This document shows, piece after piece, positions 31,547 through 40,520 of a stretch of 64,000 nt of DNA. Origin of the DNA: Rebecca billardiae RCC1528 (lineage: Eukaryota; Haptophyta); NCBI GenBank assembly GCA_965240325.2, contig OZ251226.1, positions 1,798,001 to 1,862,000 on the forward strand, in the 5' to 3' direction. Both the position numbers and the translations under genes were made by a program. A model generated the notes under the pieces. It was given only the letters and a program-made list of their open reading frames with translations. It ran no database searches and had not been told where the DNA came from. The stretch's first letter is position 1. Each line of letters opens with the position of its first letter.

Positions 31547-32811
31547 TCAGTCGGCCTTCTCGTGCTCCTCGTCCTCGTCGTCTGAGTCTCCCTCGTACTC
31601 ATCGCGCCCCGCTTCGTGCCCCTTCCCAGGCGCGAAGATCAGCTTGTACGCGATGCGCAGTAGCAGGTAAAGCCACCACACGTGCATCAGGCACAGCGCG
31701 AGCAGCAGGTAAATGAACGCGTAGCATTGGCCCACCACGTACAGCGGCTGGCTGATGCACTTATCCTCGAAGTACACGAAGAAGCCGTCGACGATGCACG
31801 AGTAGACGATGCGCAGCGGCAGCTGATACACACGGAACCAGACCCAGCTCACAAGGTTGACGACAAACATGATCTCCACGACGAACAGCCGCGACGGGCC
31901 CTGCGGCACACGCGCGCCGGCGCGCGGCGACAGCGCCCGCCCGGATGCTCAGCAGGCGCACGCGCAGCTCGCGGCGAAGAGGCGGGCGGGGGTGGCCTCC
32001 AAGACGCGCGCGCCCCGCCGCGCGCGCGCACACCTCGAGCTTCAGGTAGTTCGACATCTTGAGCATGTCGATCGCGATGTCCGAGATGTCGTGCACGTAC
32101 AGCACCGTCACGCCGATCTTTTGGAAGCCAAACGACCACGAGAGCAGGATGAGCGCGATGGTGACGATGTGGTGCAGGTACCTGCGCGGAGGTGGGGGGC
32201 GCGGGGCGGCGTGGGCACGCGGGCGACGGCTCATGCCTCCTCGGCGCACGCGGACGGCCACCGCCGCCGAGCGCAAGTGCGGGTGTGCCATGCACCGCTC
32301 GCGTGCCGCGAGGCGCGTGCCGGCGCGCGCGTGCGTGCGCGCACATGAGCGCATAGTCCTTGTGGCGTGCCTCTAGGAAGTGGTGGCTGAAGCACGTGAT
32401 CACCCAGATGGCTAGCTGGACCAGGTACAGCGCCTGCGTGATCGTCTTCTCCGGCGGCTGCTTCAAGTAGTTCTCGAAGCACGAGGAAGGGTTGGAGTAC
32501 CACGTCTCACCAGCGAGCACCCGTAGTTCCAGCAGCGTCATGGACACGTGGATGAGGAGCTGCCAGGTCTGATCCCCAAACTTGCGCGCATTCATCTTGT
32601 TCGCGCCGCACGCGCGCGCCACGGCGCGCCCCATGTACTTGGACAGGTTGAGCACACCCAGCACCGCGAGCATCGCCATCGGGAGCAGCACGATGGCGTG
32701 GTGATTGCCAATCGTCTCGTCGCGGAGGACAAAGTATGTCCAGACGCACTCGGCCAGGTAGGCAGCCGTGCAGACTGTCGCCACCACCGGCGACACCTTC
32801 ACCTTCCCCAT
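31547..32811 (-). CDS. Ceramide synthase (LAG1/TLC family)
   Basis: Exons 32811-32345, 32181-32034 and 31900-31547 (phases 2 and 0; donors GTGCGC and GTGTGC); 322 residues. Transfers a fatty acyl chain from acyl-CoA to the amine of a sphingoid base in the ER membrane. The Lag motif is reconstituted across intron 1: ARHKDYALM joined to YLHHIVTIALILLSWSFG with the essential His pair, then IGVTVLYVHDISDIAIDMLK with the conserved HD and SD. Multiple membrane helices flank it (VVATVCTAAYLAECVWTYF, AIVLLPMAMLAVLGVL, VVEIMFVVNLVSWVWF, LLLALCLMHVWWLYLLL). The C-terminus is acidic (DEYEGDSDDEDEEHEKAD), typical of cytosolic CerS tails with CK2-type sites. No homeodomain is present, as in plant and fungal LAG1. 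Confidence 0.9.
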
Positions 32812-33530
32812 CGTGCCGCCAGCGCTGCGCCGCGCGAGCCCGGAGAGGTGTGCGCGGCCTTTCGCCGGGCCAATGAACGCTGCTCGCTCGCAGCGGCGAC
32901 CTCCCGCGCGCTGCAATTTCCCAGTGGTCGCGACGATGGCGTACAGTTTACTATGATTTAACGTGCACACTTGGTTAAGGCGTGATTAACGCCATCCAAC
33001 ACTGCACAAAGACACCAGTACCCCCATAGTCGGATCTTTTTCTTTTTCTTTTGATCGCGACCCGGCCCACGCCGCCGGGCGGATGGGACAGGCGAGGCTG
33101 GCGCGCCGACAGCCGGCACTTTCAGCTAGGCGGCCCACCGTTGGCTCCTGAGACTACGACGAATTCCTACGCTTGGATTGACATGTCCACCGGCGAACGC
33201 CGTCATCAAGCAGCCAGAGCCGGCCACCCGTGCTGCAATGATTGGTAACGCGACTGCCGCCCGGCCCGCCCGCGGCCGCGCTCCGACGCGCTGCCACGCC
33301 GTCCCACAGACACAGTGCATCATGATCTTCAATCAGGCACGTGCGTCGCCCACCTCGGACCGTCGCACGCGCCGCACCCAGTTGCGAGCGATGTCCGCAG
33401 GCCCTTCGACCACCAGCCTGCCGACCACCAGCCTGCCGATCTCGTGCGGTTGAAGAAAGCCATTCCGGAGCACAGCGCGTGCACTGGAGCGGATGGCGCA
33501 CCCGCACGGGCCGAAGGGACGGACACGGTC
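32812..33530. other. Intergenic spacer
   Basis: Contains the 53-bp repeat (32942-32994) and a TTTTTCTTTTTCTTTT tract (33038-33053). No gene supported. Confidence 0.45.
32942..32994 (-). promoter_or_regulatory. Second copy of the shared upstream element
   Basis: Matches 30298-30351 with a few mismatches and one small deletion; 131 bp upstream of the ceramide synthase ATG. Confidence 0.45.
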
Positions 33531-33752
33531 TCAGTTGTAGTACAGCTCCAGGCCCATGCCATCGTGGATCTCGTAGTCCTCGAGGGTGATGTGATCCTTG
33601 TAGATCGTGTACCATTTCTGTATCCGCAGCTTCTCCGGGCGAGTGCCGATCTGCGCGGCGAGAAGCTTTTTCAGATCGCCGATCGTGTCCTCCGGGTTGC
33701 ACTTCACCCGCACCTTCTTGCCCAGCCGGTCGTTGCAGATCACCTCAATCAT
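33531..33752 (-). CDS. HUB1: Ubiquitin-like protein Hub1/UBL5
   Basis: 73 residues, the exact family length. Hub1 binds non-covalently to the spliceosome (HIND motifs of Snu66/Prp38) and influences splice-site use. The sequence follows the highly conserved pattern: [55 protein letters not shown], ending GMGLELYYN. The terminal double tyrosine replaces the diglycine of conjugatable ubiquitins. Single exon; head-to-head with the TTLL gene, 225 bp apart. Confidence 0.97.
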   Translation of the reverse strand: MIEVICNDRLGKKVRVKCNPEDTIGDLKKLLAAQIGTRPEKLRIQKWYTIYKDHITLEDYEIHDGMGLELYYN

Positions 33753-33977
33753 GGCCTGCGGCGCTCGGCCCCGCCTGCTTTCCGCGCCGGCGGAGGCAAG
33801 ACGCGTCCACGAGAGGCGGCGGCTGGTCAGGACCTCCGCTGCAGGTGCGTTGGACAGGTGCTTTGAGCTGGCACGATGGCTGCCGAGTTCGTTGGCAGCC
33901 ATCGTTGACGGGACAAGTCTGGCCGCGGTGGACGTGCTCTCGTTTGCTGCGTTGGGGCGCGAGCTCAACTCGCGACG

Positions 33978-36056
33978 ATGGGTGGCGCGCCGCGCGTGAG
34001 CGTGGAGCCGGGACGAGCGGCGCATGACGTGCTCAGGCTCAGCTGCGATGCTCTGGGCTGGACCCTCGTGCCGGCCGCGGCGGCTGACGCCGATGTGCTG
34101 TGGGTGGCGGGCCACTCGGAGCTGCTGCGCGTCAAGCACTTGCTGCGCCGCGCGTCGCAGCGCGTGTCGCTGCTGCCAGGCGCCGCGGAGGTGTGCGCCA
34201 AGGTGGAATTCGCCACGCTGATGAACCGCGCCGCGCTCCTCTTCCCGGAGCGCTACGCGCCGTTCTGGCCCGAGACGTTTGCGCTGCCGGACGACCGCGC
34301 CGCGCTCGAGCGCTACCTGCACGGCTCGCGCGGCACGCGCTGGGTGATCGTCAAGCCCGACGGCGGCTCGCAGGGCGACGGCATCTTCCTCTCGAGCTCG
34401 ATGGCGGACATCGACACGCGCCTCTCGCGCCGACCCTCGCAGCGCGTGGTCGTGCAGCGGTACATTGCGCCGCACACGCTCGGCGCGAGCCTCGGCCGCG
34501 GCGGGAGCAAGTGGGACTCGAGAGTGTTCGTGCTGGTGACGAGCGTCGAGCCGCTCGAGGTGCACGTGGCGCACGAGGGCCTCGCGCGCGTGTGCGTCGA
34601 GCGGTACATGCCCCCGACCAAGGACAACGCGCGCGCCGTCTGCGCGCACTTAACTAACTACTCGCTCAACAAGCTACATGAAGGGTTTGAGCCGAGCGCG
34701 GGCGCAGAGGATGGCGCGAGTGGGCACAAGCGCGCGCTGTCGGCCGTGCTGCGCGAGCTGGCGGCGGGGGGCGGCGGCGGCGGCGCGCGCGGCGCGGAGC
34801 ACGGCTTCTCGGAGGCGGGCTTTTGGCGCGGCGTCCACCGCCTCGTCGGCGCCACCCTCGCCGCGCTGCTGCCCAGCCTGCGCGACGCGCACGCCGTCGC
34901 CGCTCGCGAGATGCAGCTGGGCACGGGCGCGAGCGGAGGTGGCACGGCGGCGAGCGCGCGCCGCCTCGGCCCTCGCACGTGCTTCCACGTGCTCGGCTTC
35001 GACGTGATGCTCGACCGGCACATGCAGCCGCACCTGCTCGAGGTGAACGCCAGCCCTTCGCTCGCGATCGACTCGATCGAGCCTCTGAGCGCGGACGAGC
35101 TGCTCGACGGTGGCGGCATCGCCGCCTACCTCGGCGCCGCCGCCGCAGCGGGCGCTGCACCTGCCAAGGGCCCCAGCGCCGCCGCCTCCGCAGCGGGCGC
35201 TGCTGCCGAGCGCGGCAAGGGCGGCGGCGGCACGGGCGGCGGCACGGGCGGCGGCAAGGGCGGCAGCAGGGGCAGCAGCGAGCACTCGCTCTCCAGGCCC
35301 GGCGCCGAGCGGCGCGAGCAGGCGCGGCTCGCTGAGGGCGTGTGCGTGTGCATGGCGGGCGCGGGCCGGCCGCACAGGCACGCGCAGTCGGCGGTGGACG
35401 CGCACGTGAAGCGGGGCGTGACGAGCGGCGCGCTGCGGCTCGCGCTTGCGAGGCGGCGGCGCGGCCGCGCCGCCGAGCCGCCACGGGACGGCGAGGAGGC
35501 GAGCGGTGAGAACGAAGCGCCGCCCGCTCGCGCGCGAGCCGCCGCGCCCGCGCCGTACGTGCCCCTTGACACGGATGCGGCGGCGCTGGGCGACTTTGCT
35601 CTCCTCACGGACACGGCGCGCGCCGAGTTCGACGCGGCCGCCGCGCACCGCGACGTGCTCAGCTCGTCCGCGTTCAGCCGTTGGGCGCGCGCGGCGCAGC
35701 TCGACGCCGACGGGCTCACGACCGCAGACGCCGACATCATCTTCACGCGCGTCCGCGCCCAGAGCCGCGGCGGCGAGGTGCGCTTCGGCGAGTTCATCAG
35801 CCTGATCCTCGCCGTCTCCGAGCGCTGCTACGGCACGCGCGCGAGTGCGCGCGAGCGCGCGCAGCTCGTGCTCGAGCGCGCGGCCAAGTGCCGTGCGCGA
35901 CGCCAGCGGCAATGCGAGGCGCGGCCGCTCAGCGAGCGCGTGGACGCGCTCATCGGCGCGCTCGCACAGGAGGCGGCCGTGGAGGCCGCCGCCGAGCAGG
36001 CACCGCCGCCGCAAGCCATCGGCCCTTCTCACTCTCAGGCGCTGGGTCGCTGCTGA
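33978..36056 (+). CDS. Tubulin tyrosine ligase-like protein with C-terminal p25-alpha (TPPP) domain
   Basis: Single exon, 692 residues. The TTL/ATP-grasp domain (about 1-370) reads [82 protein letters not shown] and [20 protein letters not shown], giving a full nucleotide-binding and metal site. TTLL enzymes add glutamate (or glycine) chains to tubulin tails on axonemal microtubules. Low-complexity Gly/Ala and basic linkers follow. At about 545-625 [40 protein letters not shown] and [18 protein letters not shown] match the p25-alpha/TPPP fold (LT..DVDIIF..VK...R.ITF..F). TPPP binds and bundles microtubules, so the fusion would tether the ligase to its substrate. Subclass (polyglutamylase or glycylase) is not determined. 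Confidence 0.88.
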   Translation: MGGAPRVSVEPGRAAHDVLRLSCDALGWTLVPAAAADADVLWVAGHSELLRVKHLLRRASQRVSLLPGAAEVCAKVEFATLMNRAALLFPERYAPFWPETFALPDDRAALERYLHGSRGTRWVIVKPDGGSQGDGIFLSSSMADIDTRLSRRPSQRVVVQRYIAPHTLGASLGRGGSKWDSRVFVLVTSVEPLEVHVAHEGLARVCVERYMPPTKDNARAVCAHLTNYSLNKLHEGFEPSAGAEDGASGHKRALSAVLRELAAGGGGGGARGAEHGFSEAGFWRGVHRLVGATLAALLPSLRDAHAVAAREMQLGTGASGGGTAASARRLGPRTCFHVLGFDVMLDRHMQPHLLEVNASPSLAIDSIEPLSADELLDGGGIAAYLGAAAAAGAAPAKGPSAAASAAGAAAERGKGGGGTGGGTGGGKGGSRGSSEHSLSRPGAERREQARLAEGVCVCMAGAGRPHRHAQSAVDAHVKRGVTSGALRLALARRRRGRAAEPPRDGEEASGENEAPPARARAAAPAPYVPLDTDAAALGDFALLTDTARAEFDAAAAHRDVLSSSAFSRWARAAQLDADGLTTADADIIFTRVRAQSRGGEVRFGEFISLILAVSERCYGTRASARERAQLVLERAAKCRARRQRQCEARPLSERVDALIGALAQEAAVEAAAEQAPPPQAIGPSHSQALGRC

Positions 36057-36710
36057 CAGCGACGAGTAGTACTCTAAGCTAGTAGTCAGTTAGTAGTACT
36101 GTTAGTAGTATATATATATATATATATATATATATGACCGCGTTCCGCGGTCCTTTCGTAGAACCATTATTGAACCAACTACGTAGTTTACTCACTAGTT
36201 TAGTGAGTACGGCTCGGTGCCGACTCTACAGCTTAGACGAGTCGGTACTGTCCGAGTATACGTGAAGTCATCGCGTCAATCAGCTGCGCTGCCTCCTTCC
36301 TAATCCTATCCCTATCTAGATCGGCGTGCGCTGATCATCGCTGACGGACCACTGACGGCTGAGGCGCACGGTCACCGTTGGCCCGGGGCCGGAGGTGATC
36401 TGCGAGTGATCCACGCACTCACCAGTCACGGGTGCACAGGTCTTGTGGCTCGTCGTCCGTCGTCGTTGTCGTCGTTGGAGCCCGATGACGTCGTCAAGCG
36501 CATACCTTTTCTCAGCGCGGCCGCGTGCAGCACGCATCTCGCAGACTCTGATTCTGCGAGTGGCAGCCGCCATCCCCTGATCCGCCGCCAAGCGCCTGGC
36601 GGCAAGCTTCACAACATGCAGTCGCCGCTGCCAGCAGCTCATCGATCGCGGGCGATCCCCGCATGTGGTGGGTGCGCGAGGCCCATGCCGCACGCACCGC
36701 TGCCGCGCGC
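36057..36710. other. Spacer with TA microsatellite and repeat copy
   Basis: Contains (TA)n at about 36108-36135 and the 31-bp repeat at 36136-36166; otherwise no gene. Confidence 0.5.
36136..36166 (+). repeat. Dispersed 31-bp repeat, copy 2
   Basis: Directly follows a TA tract; one mismatch to 6011-6041. Confidence 0.7.
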
Positions 36711-37002
36711 TCACTGCTGCGCGCAGCCGCGGCCGTCCGCCTTGCGTCCCTCCTCCTGCGTCGCGTCGCCCTGCACCGGGTCGATGGGCTCGCGCGTGGG
36801 AACGTTGTCCTCGGCGTTGTCGTCCTTGACGGAGATCTGCAACACTGGCGGCGGCAGCGCGGTCGTGAGGATGGCGGCCGCCTTCTCGTCGATCGTGCCG
36901 GGGAGGAACTCCATGTCGAGCCTCACAAAGAGGTTCGTTCCCCCCCCCACGGACGGGGACGGTGATCGTGAGGATGGCGGCCGCCTCGGCGAGCGGCGGT
37001 AA
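36711..37002 (-). pseudogene. DnaJ (type I Hsp40)-like 3' fragment with frameshift
   Basis: Minus-strand segment reading LPPLAEAAAILTITVPVR, then after a 9-G run (about 36940-36948) in another frame TNLFVRLDMEFLPGTIDEKA, PPPVLQISVKDDNAED and a C-terminus GRGCAQQ with stop. A CAQQ tail is typical of prenylated type I DnaJ proteins, and LFVRLDMEF resembles the DnaJ C-terminal substrate domain. A near-duplicate of GCGGCCGCCATCCTCACGA sits on either side of the G run. No J domain or zinc-finger region lies upstream, so this is a truncated copy. The frameshift could be a sequencing error in the homopolymer. Confidence 0.4.
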
Positions 37003-37251
37003 TGTAATACTCAAGAGTACTTGTACACCGTAGTCATAGACTCATAGGCTTGCCGTGAGTGGCAAATCATTACGAACGAAGTACCCAGCCGTCCACCCTC
37101 GGCCAATCAGAGTGTCTTCGCTGGCAACTTTCTGCTCGCGGCGACGAAATGTCGAGCCTGGCCGGGGCGTGCAAACGGCCCCCTCCCCCGCTTTGAGCTG
37201 TGCCGAGGAAGCCTTCCCGCCGCTCCCGAACGCGTGAAGGACCCCAACGTC

Positions 37252-37926
37252 ATGTCGCACGTAATGTCGCAGAACATCATCCCGCTCGTCTTGGGCGGCG
37301 CCACGGCGGTCTCCATAGGCCTGTATTTCGGTGGGAGCGGCTCCACTGCCTCGTCGGCCCCGAAGCACAACCAGCTCAACCGCCGCAACTCGGACCTCGC
37401 GATGTCAGCCGAAGGTGCCGCAATGCGCAGGGCCGCCAAGGCCGAGGGCCACGGCGGCAAGGCGATCCTCCACAACCGAACGTTGTCGGGTGGCATTCCT
37501 GACATCGGCTCAGCCCACCCATCGAGTCTCGACGAGGCGACGCGCGAGGTGACGTACTGGTGTGTGCTCACCTCCGCGCGCTCGTCCCCCGCCCCATCCC
37601 CCCTTTTATGTCCGAATCATCTGCGCGCTCACGTGCACACCGCCGCGACCCTGCACCCGCAGGTTTGCTTAGCTGCATGGCAGCGGCTTGCACAGCCATA
37701 TGATGCACCGCGTGTTCTGCTCGTCACGTCTCCTTTGGGCCTGCTCCGCCAAGTCCGCCCGCCACTCCGGGGCAGACGACGCGGCGTCCGTCGCCGCGCC
37801 GGCGGCCGAGGACCTGATGCGAGGCTGCTTCCCTCCGACTTTTGCTCTCTGTGTGTCCACCTCGCACACGTGCAGCACGCTGCGATGTGGAATGACTTAC
37901 AGTGTGATTGTTCTGTGTTGTCGTGA
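37252..37926 (+). CDS. Small membrane-anchored hypothetical protein
   Basis: The first exon from the ATG at 37252 (MSHVMSQNIIPLVLGGATAV) has one hydrophobic helix (IIPLVLGGATAVSIGLYFGG), a Ser/Asn-rich stretch (APKHNQLNRRNSDLAM) and GGIPDIGSAHPSSLDEATRE. It then probably splices at a GTGACG donor (about 37549). The continuation is uncertain: acceptors near 37662 and 37681 or 37693 lead to different frames, one reading MHRVFCSSRLLWACSAKSAR. The frame stays open without splicing to 37926, but the stretch after 37549 looks intronic. No family recognised. Confidence 0.4.
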   Translation: MSHVMSQNIIPLVLGGATAVSIGLYFGGSGSTASSAPKHNQLNRRNSDLAMSAEGAAMRRAAKAEGHGGKAILHNRTLSGGIPDIGSAHPSSLDEATREVTYWCVLTSARSSPAPSPLLCPNHLRAHVHTAATLHPQVCLAAWQRLAQPYDAPRVLLVTSPLGLLRQVRPPLRGRRRGVRRRAGGRGPDARLLPSDFCSLCVHLAHVQHAAMWNDLQCDCSVLS

Positions 37927-38198
37927 CGTATTAAGCTTTGTCACTCCCGGTCACGGCACACGGGCAATCCAGCCGGTCCATATTCCGCCGCTCGGAGAGT
38001 CGGAGACGGCAATTAGATGACCCCGCCGGTCATTTTCTCCGGTTTCGCCGTTTCGGCGGTTTGCGCACCCGGCCGGCCGGGGACGTCCGGGCGCTCGGGC
38101 GATGAGAATCTCCGGGCTTCGTTCGGCCTGGACGGACATGTGATTGTCAAGCACGGGCGCGCGGCGTCCACGACTCAGACCGCGTCGGGGAGGCAGCC

Positions 38199-40202
38199 AT
38201 GCTCGTCAAGGCGGTGGAGCCCGGCAGCACGACCTTCCTGCAGTCGATCGGCTGCCTGTGGGTGGCCGTCGGGCTGACGATCTCGCTGCAGGCCGTCGGC
38301 GTGCCGCCCTTCATCGCGCTCCTCGCCTCGCTCCCGCTCTGGGCCACATGGGTGTACATCTCCATCCCGCTGAGCGTGATGGTGACCAACCTGATGTACC
38401 TGTGCGTCGACCTCTTCTTCCGCGACATCACGAGCCGGAACACGTTCAAGGTGCCGACCAAGGCCCCCGTCCTCTTCGTCTGCGCGCCGCACTCCAACCA
38501 GCTGCTCGACCCCATCGTCGTGATGCGCACGTGCCCGCGGCGCGCGGGCTTCCTCTGCGCGTCCAAGACGATGCGCATGCGCGTCGCGGGCGCGATCGCG
38601 AAGGCGCTCGACTCGATCCCGGTCGAGCGCGCGCAGGACCTGAAGCGCACGGGCCCGGGCTCGCTCGAGCTGCGCGACGGCCTCGCGCTGGGCACGGGCA
38701 CGCGCTTCCGCGCGGACGTGCAGCCGCGCGATCGGCTCGAGGTGGGCGGCCACGAGTACGTGGTCGTGGAGGTGGTGTCGGACACGGAGGCGCGCGTGCG
38801 CCCGGCGAGCGCGAGGCCGGGCGACGCCGTCGCCGAGCCGCCCCCGCCCGCGTGCCCGCCCTCCCCGTACGTCCTCGTGCCGCACGTCGACTCCACGTCG
38901 CTGTATGAGAACGTGTTCGAGCGGCTCGGCGCGTCCGAGTGCGTCGGCATCTTCCCGGAGGGCGGCTCGCACGACCGGACGGAGCTGCTGCCGCTCAAGA
39001 TGGGCGTGTCGATCATGGCGCTCGGCGCCGCGTCGCGCTTCCCCGGCGTCCCGCTGCGCATCGTCCCCGTCGGCCTGCACTACTTCAAGGGCCACCGCTT
39101 CCGAGGCTCAGTACTGGTCGACTATGGCGAGCCGTTTGCCGTGCCGCCCGAGCTGATCGTGCAGTACGAGGCGGGCGGCGTGGAGATGCAGGCGGCGTGC
39201 CAGCGGCTGCTCGAGGTGGTGCACCAGGCCATGTCGTCCGTCACCATCTCCGCCCCCGACTACGGCACCCTCGAGCTCTTCTGGATGATGCGCCGGCTGC
39301 ACCAGCAGAAGACCGTCGAGGAGACCGGCCAGCGGCCGACGCTCGAGCAGCAGGTCGCGCTCACCAAGGCGTTCTCCGAGGGGTACGACCGGCTGCGCGA
39401 CCGGCCGGGGACGGTGCGGCTGCAGGAGCTCGTCGCGACGTACAACACGCAGCTCCGCCTCTTCGGCCTCAAGGACTACCACGTCGAGGCCGGCACGCAC
39501 CTCCGGCGGCGCACGCTCGCGCGCGCCGCGCTGCTCTCGATCCGGATGCTCTTCAACGGCCTCGTCGCGTTCCCCGGACTGTGCCTCGGGCTGCCGCTGC
39601 TCGTCGCGACGCGCGTGGTCTCGTCGCGCGAGCGGCGCAAGGCGCTCAAGTCGTCCACCGTCAAGATCCACGCGCGCGACGTCATCGCCACGTACAAAAT
39701 ACTCATCTCGCTCGTGATGACGCCGCTGCTGCACGTGATCTACACGTCTCTCGCGTGGTACCTGCACTCGCAGGCGGCGGCGGTGTGCTACTTCTTCTTC
39801 TCGCCGTTCGTGTGCTGGGGCGCGGTGCGCTGCGCCGAGTCGTCGCGGCTGGCGTACCGCGAGGCGTGGGCCACGCTCTCCGCCGTCGTGCTCCCGAGCG
39901 GCCGCGTCAAGCTGCGCGAGCTCAGGCAGGAGGTGAAGGCGGGAGTGCTCTCGCTCGTCGACGACATGGGCGGCCCGCGCGCGGGCGCGGCCGCGGCCGC
40001 GGCGGAGGCGAGCGTCGCCGCGAGCCACTCCGAGCCGCCCGAGCAGTGGGCGGAGCTGTGCGAGACGCTGCGGGCCGAGTCGCTGCGCCAGCGCCGCTCG
40101 GCCGTCTCCGAGCGCGAGGCCAGGGCCGCTGTGGCCAAGCAGGCCTCGGGCGGCAGCGACCTGAGCGAGCTGCGCGAGATCACCGCGCAGCACCAGTTTT
40201 GA
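38199..40202 (+). CDS. Glycerol-3-phosphate/DHAP sn-1 acyltransferase (GPT2/SCT1-type)
   Basis: Single exon, 667 residues. Acylates sn-glycerol 3-phosphate (or dihydroxyacetone phosphate) to begin glycerolipid synthesis at the ER. PlsC acyltransferase motifs: APHSNQLLDP (catalytic His98 and Asp104), motif II around LCASKTMRMR, FPEGGSHDR (about 252-260), and VPLRIVPVGLHYFKGHRFRG. An inserted beta-type module (about 155-225) between motifs II and III is typical of fungal Gat1/Gat2 enzymes. Hydrophobic N-terminal helices (LWVAVGLTISLQAVGV, FIALLASLPLWATWVYIS) and C-terminal helices (about 440-560) indicate a multi-pass protein. The ATG at 38199 is the first in frame with a sensible membrane start. 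Confidence 0.85.
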   Translation: MLVKAVEPGSTTFLQSIGCLWVAVGLTISLQAVGVPPFIALLASLPLWATWVYISIPLSVMVTNLMYLCVDLFFRDITSRNTFKVPTKAPVLFVCAPHSNQLLDPIVVMRTCPRRAGFLCASKTMRMRVAGAIAKALDSIPVERAQDLKRTGPGSLELRDGLALGTGTRFRADVQPRDRLEVGGHEYVVVEVVSDTEARVRPASARPGDAVAEPPPPACPPSPYVLVPHVDSTSLYENVFERLGASECVGIFPEGGSHDRTELLPLKMGVSIMALGAASRFPGVPLRIVPVGLHYFKGHRFRGSVLVDYGEPFAVPPELIVQYEAGGVEMQAACQRLLEVVHQAMSSVTISAPDYGTLELFWMMRRLHQQKTVEETGQRPTLEQQVALTKAFSEGYDRLRDRPGTVRLQELVATYNTQLRLFGLKDYHVEAGTHLRRRTLARAALLSIRMLFNGLVAFPGLCLGLPLLVATRVVSSRERRKALKSSTVKIHARDVIATYKILISLVMTPLLHVIYTSLAWYLHSQAAAVCYFFFSPFVCWGAVRCAESSRLAYREAWATLSAVVLPSGRVKLRELRQEVKAGVLSLVDDMGGPRAGAAAAAAEASVAASHSEPPEQWAELCETLRAESLRQRRSAVSEREARAAVAKQASGGSDLSELREITAQHQF

Positions 40203-40520
40203 TACGACGAATGATCACGTCTGATAATGTGGACGTTCTGCGCGGTCGGCACTGGTAGAATGATGATGCTCGACCGTCGGTCGAGGTGATCACGAATGTC
40301 AGGCGACGATACTGGCGGGAGATGCCAGGCGGATGCGCGTCACGCATCCCTCCCCCGCCAGGCTAAAAGTGCGGCCGGTTCCGGACCGGAATGACCATCC
40401 CGGACGGGATAGATCATAGATGACGAAATCTGAACCAGGAGGAGTGGGCGGACGGTCGGAAGCCCCGCGGACGCGACCGCCGATCGTCGCCTCCTCGCCG
40501 ATCGGCGCCCAGACCGCCCG
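40203..40520. other. Intergenic spacer
   Basis: No feature seen. Sequence related to the 46.2-kb copy begins about 35 bp before the ATG at 40521. Confidence 0.5.
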
